A stretch of DNA of 64,000 bases. Source: Corynespora cassiicola (lineage: Eukaryota; Ascomycota; Dothideomycetes; Pleosporales; Corynesporascaceae). Shown one piece after another: positions 44,909 through 60,668 of this stretch. The position numbers were made by a program, and so were the translations under genes. The notes beneath the pieces were generated by a model. That model had not been told where the DNA came from, searched no databases, and saw nothing but the letters and a program-made list of their open reading frames with translations. Position 1 is the stretch's first letter, and every line of letters begins with the position of its first letter. Location of the stretch: contig JAEUWY010000023.1 of assembly GCA_022059125.1 (NCBI GenBank), forward strand, positions 1,984,001-2,048,000, read 5' to 3'.

Positions 44909-46766
44909 GAGGATGAAAGATGGATGAATCGTGACGAATTTCTTGAAATAGTATTTGCATGAGTTTTCCGTCATGGCCACCACCACCAACACGGGACTGG
45001 GAGGGAAACTTTTTCGCCTTTTTTTTTCGAAACCTGATAGACGGGCTGGTAATGATTTCTTGAGAAACGGCAGCGCGAATGATGGGGCAGAGACGAGTTT
45101 TGCGCTTGCGAGCGCATGGAAAGCTCCATAGCGCAACTAGAAAAAAACAAGGTACATACTCAGGGGTGGTATATACGCAAGGTGATGTGGCTAATCTTGT
45201 CTGGAATGGCGTTGACGATGACAGCTGGAGCCCTGGAGTTCGGGGCGATCACGTGATGTTACCATGACGATAGACAGGGTGCTACGACGACGCACTCGCA
45301 CAGTACGATTCCAACGTCTAAAATATTCATCAGGAACATCAAGAGTGCTCCTACTACAACAGTCTCCGGCCAAAAACTCTGCACCTCGAAATTCCGCCCC
45401 TCCTGACCCACCCCATAACCCTCCACCACCACCACCACCACCACCACCATCACCACCACCACCTACCCGCCAACCAACCAACCACCCACCCACCACGGCC
45501 CCCCACACCTCGTGCCCACCTACCCAAACAACCCACCGCACACAAAGCCCACCCGAGCAACAAAAAAGCCCACCCAAGCTTCACAAAGGAAGCACAACCA
45601 TGTGGCAGCACCCTCGGCACCCGGCACCGTTATCCATCTTGGCCCTCTTGGTTGTGGAGCTTCGCGGCCAACGTGCAAGCCTTTTGGCGCGAAAGCTTTT
45701 CTTCCTCCTTACAAAAAAAAGGTGGGCTTGTGGTGTACCGGGCGGCTGGGTGGAGGGATCCGGATCGAGGGATCCTTCTCGGGTATCGGTGGGGAAGGTA
45801 GTCGTGGTCGCGGTAGTGGGAGTGGTAGTGGTGGAGGGTTGGGGGAGTGCCAAGAAAGATGATGGGGTGGGTGGAACGTGCTTGGATGATTGGATGGATG
45901 GGGGGCGGGGGCGGGATCCTTTTTGGGGGGGATTTTTTGGGGGGTTAAGGATAAGAGAGGGGGGTTTTGAGGAGTGTGGGAGGGCGTGGGTTGCGGGGAG
46001 GGTGTTTGGTTTTTTTTGCGAGGAGGGTTGTACTGACATACAAATTTTGGATTTTCGTACTGAACAAAGCATAGTAGTGCAAGACATAATTCTCTAGTCA
46101 ATTGTCCTGTAAGATGGATTATTCGAGCAAATGTCCGCATAGGGGCGTGTGCGTACTTGGGCGTTGGTCGTCGTGTGGGGTCCGAGCTCAAAGTTGTGTA
46201 TACATTCAAGTACCGCGCACGACCGACCACTAGCTTAACCGTTCGCTTCCCGAACGCTTCCCGCCGCGGTGGATCGACGTCCGGGCCGGTAGATTGCATC
46301 TACGAAAAAGAGACAGGTGTTCGCAAGTCGTTCTTGGACTGATGCTGTTCTGTGACAAAACCGGTTTTAGCCTCAAACGAAGCGGGTTCCTTGCGACGCC
46401 TGACAAGCATGACAGAAGCTTTGCCACTCTCATATACCAGCTTTGGAAATAGCAGGATTCTGTCCTCCACGTAGTCACCGATCACCTATTTTTGACATTT
46501 GTTGGTGGCATGGGTATTGTCATCATGTTTGAGACTGAGTCAAGCAATGCACGGGCGATGATGGGTTTGGCAAATGAGATGTATTATCACCGGGCCAGAA
46601 TGACTAGCGCAGAGAAGATGGGATATCGGAGTAAGTAAAGGATTGCCAAAAGCAAAAAAGAGGCGTCTAGGAGTTCTGCATGACTTCACGTCCCCCTCCT
46701 AGGACATCGTACAACATAATAAAGGAACTAGCTTTTCTCTCTCTAGCGAGAGAGGCCCTGCTTCGT
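44909..46766. other. Spacer with CCA repeat and C-to-G strand switch
   Basis: 1.86 kb between convergent HIS1 and phosphate permease genes. 45390-45640 is extremely C-rich on plus (CCA repeats); 45770-46015 is extremely G-rich with several runs of five to seven G, able in principle to form G-quadruplexes. The 277-codon open frame at 45264-46097 is a by-product of this composition. No gene is supported. Confidence 0.5.
45422..45468 (+). repeat. (CCA)n microsatellite
   Basis: About fourteen CCA units with a single CAT interruption. Confidence 0.9.
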
Positions 46767-48812
46767 TTACCACCCGGGAGTGTTGACGGCAAGACCCATC
46801 AAACCACCACCAATCAATCCAGCAATTGGGATAGTCATGACCCAGGAGAAAAACAAGAGACCGACACGCTGCCAGTTGACAGCCTTAAAAGTGCCATTGC
46901 AAAGACCGACGCCGACGGTGGCACCAGTAATGCACATGGAAGTCGACACGGGCAGCTTGTACTGGGAGAAGATGAGAATGGTGATGGCAGCGCCCATCTC
47001 CATGGACGATCCACGCGAGGGAGAGTGGTAGGTGATCTTGTTACCCATGACTGTTACACAGTTAGTGATTTATCCTGGACAAGAGTTGGGGGAAGTGACT
47101 TGCCTTTCATGATGTTGTAACCGTATGTGATGAAACCGATACAGATGGTCAAAGCGACGACGGCAATCTGCCACAGAGGGACTTCCTCCTTGGAAGCGAC
47201 GGTGCGTCCAGTGCTCCAAGCACCGTACATACCAGCCCAGATACCGACGGCGTTGCCGACATCGTTGGCACCGTGCGCAAACGAGGCAGTGCAGGCAGTG
47301 ATGACTTGGACGAAGGAGTAGAGATATTCAACCTCGTTCTCGTACTTGGGGGCCGTACTGTAGACGCGGTCCATACGGCGACCCTCGGGGGTACCGGAGA
47401 CACCGACCTGGGCCTTGTGAATGTCGTAGTTGAGACCGTACAGCAGAGCGACGACGACCATGGCGGGGAGGCGGATGCACATGGCCTTCAGATTGTGAAC
47501 CTCGTAGATGGAACCAGCGCCCATGGGGTTGTTGTGCAGAACACGCATGGCCCAGCCAAGGGGACCCTTGGTCTTTCGCAGGGAGGCGTGGTGACGTTCG
47601 CGGGCCCTGGCGAGAAGGGCCTTGTACTCGGCGTTGGCATCCTTGTGAGGGACAGCACCATCGACACGGGAGAGAGCCTTCTCGGGATCAAAGTGTTGCT
47701 GAGAATCCCTGGAGTTGACATCAACGGCGTCGCTCGTGGCGTTGATCTTGTCGGGAGTCGGGCTGTTGGCAGTTGGGGCAGTGAGCTCGCCGCCGTGCTC
47801 CTCCTCATCACCGTCGTGCTGGATAACATTGTAGTTGGGAACCTTGGCAGCGTGAGCGTCGGAAGGAGCCTCCCTCTTGAACAAAAGGGGACCCTGGAAC
47901 ACGTGCCAGATCTTGAGGGTGTAGTCCTTCTTGATGACCTTGGCGTGGACGTAGGGAACGAAGAAGATTGCCGACAGAACGAAGAGTCCAAAGCCAACGC
48001 CGAGGGTAACACCGGCAATGAAGGTAGGGGGCTTCTTGTCGAGACCGAGGTTTGGCGAACCCTTGTAAACGATGGAGAGAGCGCAGATTGTACCAGCAAT
48101 CAAGAAGAAGAAGGGAGAGGTCCAGACGGCCCATGGGACGGGGTTTTTCCGGATGTGGACGACGTATTTGACCAGCGAGAAGATGACGGCACCGAAGACA
48201 CCGGAAATGAAGGGAGCCATGCAAAGACCAGCAAAGATGGCACCCAGACCCTATAGGAGTTATGTTAGTCTTCACTGTTTGGAAGTTGGAGATGTATAGG
48301 TGTGCATACCGAGCCTCCGCTCCAGCCCCACTCGACCTTGTCAGCACCAACGGCGGCAACACCGACACCAGCAATGGCAGAGACCAAAGAGTATGTCGAA
48401 GAAACGTGGGCAGAGTTGCGAGTACACCACATGACCCAGGTAGCAGCACCAGCCGAAGCGCACGCAAAAGCAAGCAATTGAACGCCAGCGTTGCCCTCAA
48501 AAGCGTCGATGGGGATGATACCGTTCTTGATGGTTGAAGCAGTTCTCGCACCCACTGCCAGCGCTCCTGTCATCTCGAACACCAGGCATAGCATCATGGC
48601 TTGCCTGTAGGTGACGGAGCGGGACGACACACTGGTGGCCCAGGCGTTGGCGACATCATCTGTAGAGTAGAGGGTTAGTCTGAGAATGGTGATGGTGATG
48701 TCGATGATGGTCAAGACGTACTGGCTCCGTTGTTGTAGGCCTCGAGCAAGGCGAACATGGTGCCAATGGCGAAGACGTAGGTGTACGTAGACATATCCAT
48801 GGCGGTGTCCAT
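46767..48812 (-). CDS. Phosphate permease, PiT family (PHO89 / PHO-4 type)
   Basis: Four exons: 48812-48722, 48659-48310, 48250-47104 and 47050-46767; 623 residues. The two PiT signatures are present, NNGANDVANAWA across the first junction and HGANDVGNAVG in the second half, and SQYKLPVSTSMCITGATVGV near the C-terminus. Membrane helices form two groups separated by a cytosolic loop of about 190 residues. The family is a sodium/phosphate or proton/phosphate symporter of the plasma membrane. The last intron (47103-47051) begins with GC, not GT: the donor AAAG|GCAAGT is the usual GC-AG form and joins IMK to VMGNKITYH in frame. A TATATAA box is at 48908-48914 and a CACGTGGG box at 48998-49005, so phosphate-starvation control is likely. 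Confidence 0.94.
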
Positions 48813-48997
48813 GGTTGCTGTGCGAATATGCCGATCGGGCACCTGGCAGGAAGCAAAGAGGTGGTTGTGCTGCGTCGCTACCTTGTCCACGCGTAGCCTC
48901 CCATGTATTATATACTACCTGCTCGACTCGCAGGAGTGGAAAATGGCTCAGGCAATCCCATGGGGGTGTTTCAACCACTAAGGGTGAGGCATGAATA

Positions 48998-49005
48998 CAC
49001 GTGGG
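48998..49005. promoter_or_regulatory. Pho4/NUC-1-type CACGTGGG box
   Basis: CACGTGGG, the high-affinity form of the yeast Pho4 site, 186 bp upstream of the phosphate permease ATG. N. crassa NUC-1 also recognises CACGTG. Confidence 0.6.
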
Positions 49006-51129
49006 GAAGGGGACGTCAAGAGACTCTTGGCACGGCGGGATCAACAGGGCAGTGCTGATAGCTTACACGGCGGAAGACGAATACAAAGCTTGAGTAGCCA
49101 ACACCAACGGGCGGCCAAGCAACCCGGTAGAGTCTAGACGGCGGTACTGTCGGGGCACAAGAGTCTTGGCCAAGGTGGCTGTCTTGGCCGGCGGGAATCT
49201 TGAGCAACTAGGCTTTTGCCGAGGCGTGGATGGCGCATCCTTCTCGCGAGCTTCGACGACTTTCCAAGGTGGGCCTCGATTTGCCATCGAGCTGCGTCGT
49301 CGAGCGAGGAACTGCATGTCATGGCCGGTCCCGGGAGGTCTCAGCATGTCCCAAAAGTCCCATCACGTCCGCGCTGGCGTCGGGCGCGCCAAGTTCGCCC
49401 AAGCAGTCCGCCCACCATCAACGAGATCAGCATGGACGAGTGAAACGACAAAAGGACCGAGTGCAAGAGACACAAGACGCCAGAGAAGGATTGATTCGGC
49501 GTGTGGGATATAGAGCGGCGGGCGAATTGGCGTAGGTACCTGGCTATGTCTGCAGGGCTGCCTCTCAGCTGGCGGGCGGAACACGTACGAGCGGACTAGG
49601 GAATCGATAACGCGTAATGATATGGCAGCATCCCCCGGATCCGGATCTGAAGCGCACGCCCCCAGAGGCGGTTTGATCTTCACCGCCTCAAAATGTCAAA
49701 CCCATGGGGACAGATTGGTGTAGACGGTGGCCTCTTCTCTCCTTCGTTGTGAGTATGGCGGTGTTGATCGACAAGAAACGGCCCTCGCGGTCTGCCCAGG
49801 AGGCCCATCCAAACCCATCGAAGATCACAACCTCCTCTCCCAGGACCATGCACGCAAGCGGCCTAATTCCACGGTACTTTGTTGCTCCACATGGCGCGCC
49901 CCAAAGGAGCATGCTCGGTGGCCCAGAGCGAGGCAGCATGTCGCCGTGGACCGTCGACGGGGCTATTGGGGTGGTTCACCGGACGGCGTCTCTCGCAACC
50001 CTCCCAAGGCTCTGTGGTGGCATTCGATCCGACGCAAAGTAAGCATCCAAGGCGGCCAGGCGCGCGCCCCTTCTACCCCTTCGGTCGCGTGCGTGCATTC
50101 GCGGGGGTTGTGGGCTGGCGGGTTGGCGGTTAGGCCTGGCATCGATGCAGATGTCGCATGTCGTCGTCTCGGCCAATGGCAGGGGCCCATCCGCGCACGT
50201 TTTGCGAGTGTCAGATGTATGCCCTTGGCCACGGCGCCCACCCCTCCGGCCTCGTCCCCAAGACTCTTGCTTTCTCTTGTCTCTCCGTGTCTTCTTCTTG
50301 ACAGCCGCGACGCCCCCGTGTAATCCCCGCTGCAGGCTGGCGCCGCCCACCTCCTAGCCCGTCCTCGCTCCACTGCTGCATGCACCACGCACCGTACCCG
50401 CGAGATCTAGAGTTTTAATGGCTCAACTATTCTCCCTCTTTTTTACTTTTTGGGCAGGGCGTCGACTGTCGATCCAGCCCGTTGGATCCCAAACGCGCTG
50501 CTAGTCACTGGTGACGTCGGGCATCTCCTGGTAGTCGGGGCGACCGCGACGCGCGAGCTACAAGGCGCTGGCCCTTTCCACCTGGTGATGCCGAAATCAA
50601 GCGACATGTTGCCCAGAGCTCTGGGTGCAATTAAACGGCCGCACTGGTGGTTTGGTAATGAGGCCTCAAGGCCGAACTCATTGATTGCAACGTACGATGC
50701 TGGCCTATCCGTCACGAGGGGGGGAGGGGGGAATGCATGTGAATGGCACGTCCAGGGCCACCTACGCTACCCGGGGACGAAGGATCGAGTAATCGACACC
50801 GATGACTTGGGCATGATCTAGAAGCGTGGGATGATTCAACTCGCCAGCGCCATCCTTCGCCACCGGGCCTCCCGAGCAAACGCGAGATGATCAACTTCAT
50901 GCGCCAATGGTAAGACGCTATCGAACCTAAATGAGGTCGCACGTGTGCTCAGTGCGTCTGGTGAGTGGAGGGGAAAGAGTTTTCATGTACGGGGCCAATT
51001 TAGCCTTACCTCCCTTTCCAAACGGGAAGCCAGTCCGCCGTCACTGTAACCTTATATAAGGAGACTAAGAAGACAGTCCCACAAATAGTATCCACAGCAC
51101 GCAGCATTTCAACGACTACCTCTTCGAAC

Positions 51130-51267
51130 ATGGGAAATAAAGGTACGGCAATCTCTGCTCTAATTTAGCTAGCCTACGACATTTTGGACGAACTGCTTGC
51201 AGTACAGTTGCCCCGTTCAGTCAGCAACCAAGTGGCCCAGCCCAATCCCCTTACATCAACGAAATAA
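51130..51267 (+). CDS. Putative 25-codon spliced mini-ORF
   Basis: A TATATAAG box (51053-51060) lies 70 bp before an ATG at 51130. Exon 1 (13 nt) ends at a GTACGG donor; a 60-nt intron ends in TTGCAG at 51202; exon 2 closes at a TAA at 51267. The peptide would start MGNKVQLPRS. Without splicing the frame ends after 12 codons. No homologue is recognised, and it could equally be a non-coding transcript or chance. Confidence 0.2.
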
Positions 51268-51842
51268 GATTTCAGTTCCACAGGCCCCTAAAAGTCATGT
51301 TGACAAAAAATCACTCGACAATCGCATAATAATCCCCTCCTAGCCTTCACTCATTGACTGTATAGTCCTCCACACCAAAAGAAACATCACTGAAAGCCCA
51401 TCGAGAAAGAGTTTAATATATAACAAAGATTGATTCCATGCTATATACTACATCCACTACTCATCCCCTAGATAAAAAATACCTGGTAAACACTGCCAGC
51501 GCCAGATCCCAAAAGATCATGCAATCATTGCTTTGTCTCGAACGTGAAAAAACCGCGAAATGGCTCGGAAATGCAAATGCTAAAAAGGAAAGACTCGGAA
51601 TGCTTGTCGTTGATTCCTCCGCTTACATCTCTTTAAATCAGTCGTAGAAGAAAAAGAGTTATCGCTTATGTAGAAGCTTGTCGAAGTAGTTTGAGGTTTG
51701 ATAGTACCGTGATTCCCACCCACTGACCCATAACAAACACGTGGTAATCTCGGCCCCCTTTGGGGCAGAAACCCATCACTCAACCCTCGATTAAACAATT
51801 AGGTCGCGCGTTACCGTTGGCAAGGTAAAAGGAGAGGAATGT

Positions 51843-51864
51843 AGAGAGAGAGAGAGAGAGAGAC
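51843..51864 (+). repeat. (GA)n microsatellite
   Basis: About eleven GA units, about 50 nt beyond the stop codon of the Hsp20 gene, in its probable 3' UTR. Confidence 0.85.
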
Positions 51865-51915
51865 GAGTTGACAGGATCCGCCCGCCGGCGGGCCGAGTGA
51901 GTAAGGCAACTTTGC

Positions 51916-52587
51916 TTACTCAATGTTGATCTTGCGCGGCTGCGGGGCCTTGGCCTTTGGCACGACGATGCTTAAGATGCCATTCTTGAGGCTCGCCTTG
52001 ACCGCATCCTGATCCACGGGGGCGGGGAAATTGAAGCTGCGGTGGAATTCCCCGACCGAGCGCTCAGAGACCCAGTACTTGGGTGCATTCTCGTCCTGCT
52101 TGGCGACGGACGTGTTGTTGTTTTGCGTCGCGACCTGCGTCTGGGACGCGGCATTCTCGTCCTCGACGCGGGCCTTCTTGTCGTTGTTGTTAGGCTCTTC
52201 GATGAAGCCCTGGGGGCGCGACCCTTCCTCGCGGACCTGCTCGTGGCGGCCCGAGATGGTCAGCGTGCTGGCGTCGGTCCATTCGATGTTGATGTCCTTT
52301 TGCTCGATGCCAGGGAATTCGCCGTGTAGCTCGTACGAGTCCTTGAGCTCCTTGACGTCGAACTTGGGAGAGAAGGAGCGTAGCTTGCGGAACTCTTGGT
52401 TGAAGTCGCGCAGGGACGAGCGGTCGTACTCGTCGAGCAGGCGGAAGAGGGGAGAGAACTCCTGAGTGAAGCGTGGGAAAAGAGACATTGTTGCTGGTGA
52501 GGTGTGGAATGGACGAGAGATTGTTGGCTTGGTGATGCGGTTTACTTGTTGTGGAATGCGTCGGATGGTACTTCGCAGTGTTTGCAT
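51916..52587 (-). CDS. Small heat shock protein, Hsp20/alpha-crystallin (fungal Hsp30 type)
   Basis: Intronless, 223 residues. The alpha-crystallin domain starts near residue 73 (SPKFDVKELKDSYELHGEFP) with GIEQKDINIEW and TLTISGRHE, is interrupted by a Asn/Gln-rich insert of about 50 residues, and resumes with FHRSFNFPAPVD and the hallmark LKNGILSIVVPK. It acts as an ATP-independent holdase. The N-terminus is unusual: MQTLRSTIRRIPQQVNRITK and PFHTSPAT look like a mitochondrial presequence placed before a second Met (MSLFPRFTQEF, 52488) where most cytosolic Hsp30 proteins begin. Upstream there is a TATAAAAG box (52659-52666), heat-shock elements and a CCCCT box. Confidence 0.93.
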   Translation of the reverse strand: MQTLRSTIRRIPQQVNRITKPTISRPFHTSPATMSLFPRFTQEFSPLFRLLDEYDRSSLRDFNQEFRKLRSFSPKFDVKELKDSYELHGEFPGIEQKDINIEWTDASTLTISGRHEQVREEGSRPQGFIEEPNNNDKKARVEDENAASQTQVATQNNNTSVAKQDENAPKYWVSERSVGEFHRSFNFPAPVDQDAVKASLKNGILSIVVPKAKAPQPRKINIE

Positions 52588-54903
52588 AGAAGAGCTGACT
52601 GATTTGCTTTGATGACTTCTGATGTTCTGATGTCCCCTTGAGATGGCATCTCGAGGGCCTTTTATACACTTCAGACTGCACTTCTGGAATCATCGTGAGT
52701 TTGGCAGACTCTCCTCGCTGTATCGTGTTCATGGTGTGAGGAACCCCGGCGAAACTTCGGCCATGGTCTAGAATTCTCCAGAATCACGATGCATGACGTC
52801 AAACATGGGCAAAATCAACACATCCGCAAATCCCGATGTTGCCAGAAGAGTTCCATGATCTGTGACTGGCTATTCTGATATTCCACCGTTTTCCACCGTT
52901 TCGTGTGTTGTCGTCGTGGAAACTTGGAGACGACTCTCGAAATCTCTTGTCCAATCAGACGGTAATAATCACGTGATTTTTGATTCCATGTCTGGCTTCT
53001 CTCCTCTTCTCCAATATCCGGGGAGCCGTATTGTCGGTATTCTTTGCGTAAAGAGACTTTTAGGTGGAGGCACCATTGGCCCGCACACAAAGTCAATGGG
53101 TACGTGGCCGTCCGATGGAGCATGGCTCAACGCAGTAGCCTCCATCAGCGTACGTATCCCTCGAATAGACATTCCATCCGATTCTTCAGCCCCTCCTTCT
53201 CTCTTCAGCCAATTTCCTCTTGTGATCCAATTCCCGGCGGGCTTATCACCTCCGGTCTCTTCTCTGCCTCTCACACCGATCACCAACCGCGCCGCCCCCC
53301 CTTACCAACCCACGCCAAATTCTTGGGAGAAGGCAACTTTTCAGCTCGACTTATTTCGAGATGTTGCGAATTCCCGGGTCCTGATAAGTCTCGAGCTGAC
53401 GTTGGCCTTTGCGAAGGAGATATTCTATGGTGCTGAAATCCTTCTTGTTGACCCCGAGATTCTTGCGGAACTCGGTCCTGAATGAAGCACTGCGTCAACG
53501 CCCGGCGCAAACCCTCTCAATTGATGGCCCTTTTACGAGCCATTAAATTGTAGCCTTACCTTGCAAAATCTCTAAAGTTGCCTTGCGCATCCTGCCATCG
53601 TTAGAATGCCGTGCTCGGATTCGGCATGCGCATAGGTTGGTTGGACAGAGTCTTACGGATGGTTTCTCGCGCACGGCGCGTATGCACCTGCGATACAGAG
53701 ACAGTACGTCTCTCTGCAGTCCCGACAGGCGAGCCATGACTGTGCCCTTAGTGATGCACGGAGAGGTTGGAAGTGGGAAGCATGATCCTCGGGAGTATTG
53801 ATGTCAAAGATGGGTCGGTCGGACTTGTTCGCTCCGGCAGCCTCCGCAGCCTCGTGCTCGCCCGTTCAGCGCTCCGACCATGAGGGCCGTGCTTCGTGGC
53901 AGCTCGTGCCGAGCGGACTAACGGTTTCGAACAAACCCAATTGCGACCTCCATTATCGTCATGACAATGGTGATGCAAGCGGTTCCCAGGGCCGTGATGG
54001 TGATGGTGGCTGGAATCTGCGCCGCGGGCTGGTCAGGCTGCGTCTTGCGAATATTGTTTGCATGCTTGGTCCTGCAAGCCCCGCGCGATGAATATTGCCA
54101 ACACATCCATTGGGGTCGTAGCCGCTGCGGCGTCATGACAATATCGATGAACTTCGCCGCATTTAAAGACGGTACGAACGTCGTAGTCGAAATAGATTTG
54201 CGTCCGATGTGCCTCATCTCATGATGAAGATTCTGAATCCTTTGTACACGTGTGAACAAGAAATGACGACTAACTACGGCTAATGAAAAAGAGAAATCGC
54301 AAAAGACGGCAGCACACTGCGCTATTCGGAACGCATACTCAATCAACAGCACATTAAGAATCAAAGTATTGATAAGAAAGGATGGGAAGCAAAATGTTTG
54401 TGGTTTTATTGTAAAGAAGACGCATTGACACTAAAATACTTTTGCAGCGACGACAATCAACGCAAGGCTGGCTTCTCGACAAAGAGCGGCGAGTATGCTC
54501 GATCCACGAGCCTTTCGCATAGTCCAAAGGTAAGACAGAAGTTGAAGCAGAGCTAGGTTGTGACTAAACAAAAGAGAAGGGAATGGGGAACGTCATGCTG
54601 CACAAGAGTGCCGGATCTGCCAGGGGGAAAGAGACCGTGGCCAGTTCACTCCATGCTGACATGTTCTTTTCAGCTGGGGTCAGCTCGGGGGCTATGCTCC
54701 TTGAGATAGACTAGCATGGCCCCGGCATGACAAGTGTTGCGAGGCTCTTGTCATGCCCATACCGCGGCGCGCTTCTTCTTACGTGGACACAGATCTATTC
54801 ATGGTGCGATACCAGTTCGCGAGAGGTTCGCAGCCTTGTGTGCCGATAATGAGCCCAGCAGTCCGAAGCAGGACCAACACTGGGGGAGCGCGCATGTAGT
54901 ACG
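52588..54903. other. Spacer upstream of Hsp20
   Basis: Apart from the Hsp20 promoter, frames such as plus 52862-53485 and minus 53918-54364 show no domain or consistent splicing. I see no supported gene. Confidence 0.4.
52682..52784. promoter_or_regulatory. Heat-shock element cluster
   Basis: TTCTGGAA (52682-52689) and GAAACTTC (52751-52758) are perfect inverted GAA/TTC pairs, and 52770-52784 (AGAATTCTCCAGAAT) is a three-unit element with one mismatch. All lie within 200 bp upstream of the Hsp20 start; HSF1 control is expected from the family. Confidence 0.65.
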
Positions 54904-55782
54904 TTAATGGAGGATGTTCTCAAAGCCATCGAGAACTGCTCTTCCGTATTGTGGGTTGTAGGGATGGTAGCTGGAGAACGGTTCGGGTGACTCGGGCTCT
55001 CTGCCTTCGTGTGGCCCATCCTCAGCGGTGCTTTCCGAGCGGTGCGAAGGGGTGTTTCCCGGGCTGATGTTTGCAACCGGTGTTGTGCTGCGGTCTTCAT
55101 GGTTTCCGTTTCGGTCGGCAGGGTCAACTGTCGTCATAGAAGGGGCCGTGTCGTTTCTCGAAGTACCAGCTGAGGATTCTGTACCATGCGCTGTGGGGAT
55201 GTTAGCCCGTGATCCCTGGGACGGTTTTGCGCTCAAATGAGAGACGGCCTTTTGAAAACTCAAGAAATGAAGTCATGCTTCATGAGTCGCAGACCACATT
55301 GGTTGTACGGCACCACTACTCGATGAAAAGGGAAGCAGGTGGGGGAAAGAGCATCGTTACATACCAAAACTACGTGTGCGCTTGCCTCTGGGGTGAGCGT
55401 GGTGTTGAGGCTGGGGTTGAGTATCACGGATAGGAATTTGGCCCAGCTCAGATGTTACCACCCAGTTGAGATGGGGAGAGATCGGTGCAGTTTCCAAAGC
55501 CATTTGTACTGACGAGAGGGTATCTGAATACATTTGAGGCTGGGTTATGTCGACATATTGGTTTGTCGCTGATGGAGCCGAGGCGTCTCCATCGTTGAAT
55601 TCGATGAGGAGGTGGGTCGGGTAAGAGCCGCTCTCGTCGACGAAGCCGCCCCCAACTCCTGAAATGTCGGTTGAATTCGTCCTGCCCCTCGGCCCCGGCG
55701 AGACAGACCTGTCTCGGGAATCGTAGTTGTTCACCCGGGCTGCGATCCTTTCGTCATCCATAGTGGAATCCTCCGAGGACAT
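54904..55782 (-). CDS. Unrecognised disordered acidic/Ser-rich protein
   Basis: Two exons, 55782-55365 and 55190-54904, with a 174-nt intron (GTATGT donor, CCACAG acceptor) in matched phase; 234 residues. The start MSSEDSTMDDERIAARVNNY was taken as the first real ATG of the frame. The first exon holds a more ordered stretch (YPTHLLIEFNDGD and PHLNWVVTSELGQIPIRD); the second is Ser/Pro/Glu-rich and ends GRAVLDGFENILH. There is no signal peptide or membrane segment. I do not recognise a family. The gene could have another upstream exon, and part of the intron (in frame with exon 2 from 55263) may be retained. Even codon use and matched splicing argue for a real gene. Confidence 0.55.
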
Positions 55783-59868
<4,086 letters not shown>

Positions 59869-60668
59869 GGCTGCTTGTCTACTGAGTATTTACCCAGGGT
59901 GTGCTCTGCGGTGGAAAATGCAAAAACGGAGGAAAGGTGAAGAGAGGCAATTGAAGAGGAATTCGCAATTTGAGAGTATTTATTGGTCCCCTCTGCCATG
60001 GGCTTTCACGGAACGTGGGGTGGCTATGAGTCGGAGCAGGCATTAGAGCTGTCCGCAACCGGGCGCGCGCTGATTGGCCGGCCCAGGGCGGTGAATAATT
60101 TCTTAATGGCTCGGCGACCGACACCTTTCATGTGGCGCTGTGCCTGGACGCCCTGAGAATGCGCCGATGACTGTCCTCCACCGGCCAGAAGCCTCCTGTA
60201 TCCTCCCAAAGCTCACCGCTCTTCAGGTGGGCAGCTCAGTCTTCCACCAAGAGCCTTGCAACAGCCCGATCGTTAACCAACATTCTGTCCGACCAGGTGC
60301 AGTGTCTCATCGTACCACCTCCGGACCTTCATCGGAGGCGACCATGGTCCTAGCCACGCCCACGAGCCGTTGACATCTGATCCATGGATACAAGATGCCC
60401 AGAAAGGCCCGTCTCCTGCGCCCTGAAGCGCACTCTCCGTGACCCAAAAACCACCTTGCGGCAGTCGACAGACAGTCTGCACATACAACATATGCCATCA
60501 TAGGCTAACAGCAGAACTTGCAACTACGTCACCAAGATGGCATCGCAATGCAACAGACTTCCCCACTTGCCCATGGGATACTTATATTTCCACCCAGAAC
60601 AGTTCTATCTATGCATCCGCTGTAACATAACCAAACCCTCCTAGACAAAAACCACACAGACAAAAACC
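59869..60668. promoter_or_regulatory. Divergent spacer, DAHP synthase and dehydratase-like gene
   Basis: 800 bp. TGAGTC at 60027-60032 is a six-base match to the Gcn4/CpcA box, about 220 bp upstream of the DAHP synthase start. The right end (60600-60668) is an A/C-rich leader. Confidence 0.45.

Larger units (their letters stand above)
48813..51915. other. Long spacer, phosphate permease promoter and mostly empty DNA
   Basis: About 3.1 kb. The left end is the permease promoter. The GC-rich middle has frames on both strands without domains. At 51053-51267 a TATA box, leader, spliced mini-ORF arrangement may be a tiny gene (listed separately). 51350-51915 is 3' flank of the Hsp20 gene and includes a GA repeat. 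Confidence 0.45.

Noticed and set aside
45264..46097. 277-codon plus frame with poly-Pro
   Set aside because: Created by CCA repeats and G runs; composition changes abruptly and no conserved segment is visible.
47273..48256. 327-codon plus frame
   Set aside because: Antisense shadow of the phosphate permease, whose motifs and splicing are unambiguous.
52862..53485. 207-codon plus frame beside the Hsp20 promoter
   Set aside because: No domain, low-complexity Pro/Ser, and it begins in sequence that also holds promoter elements of the opposite gene; not supported.
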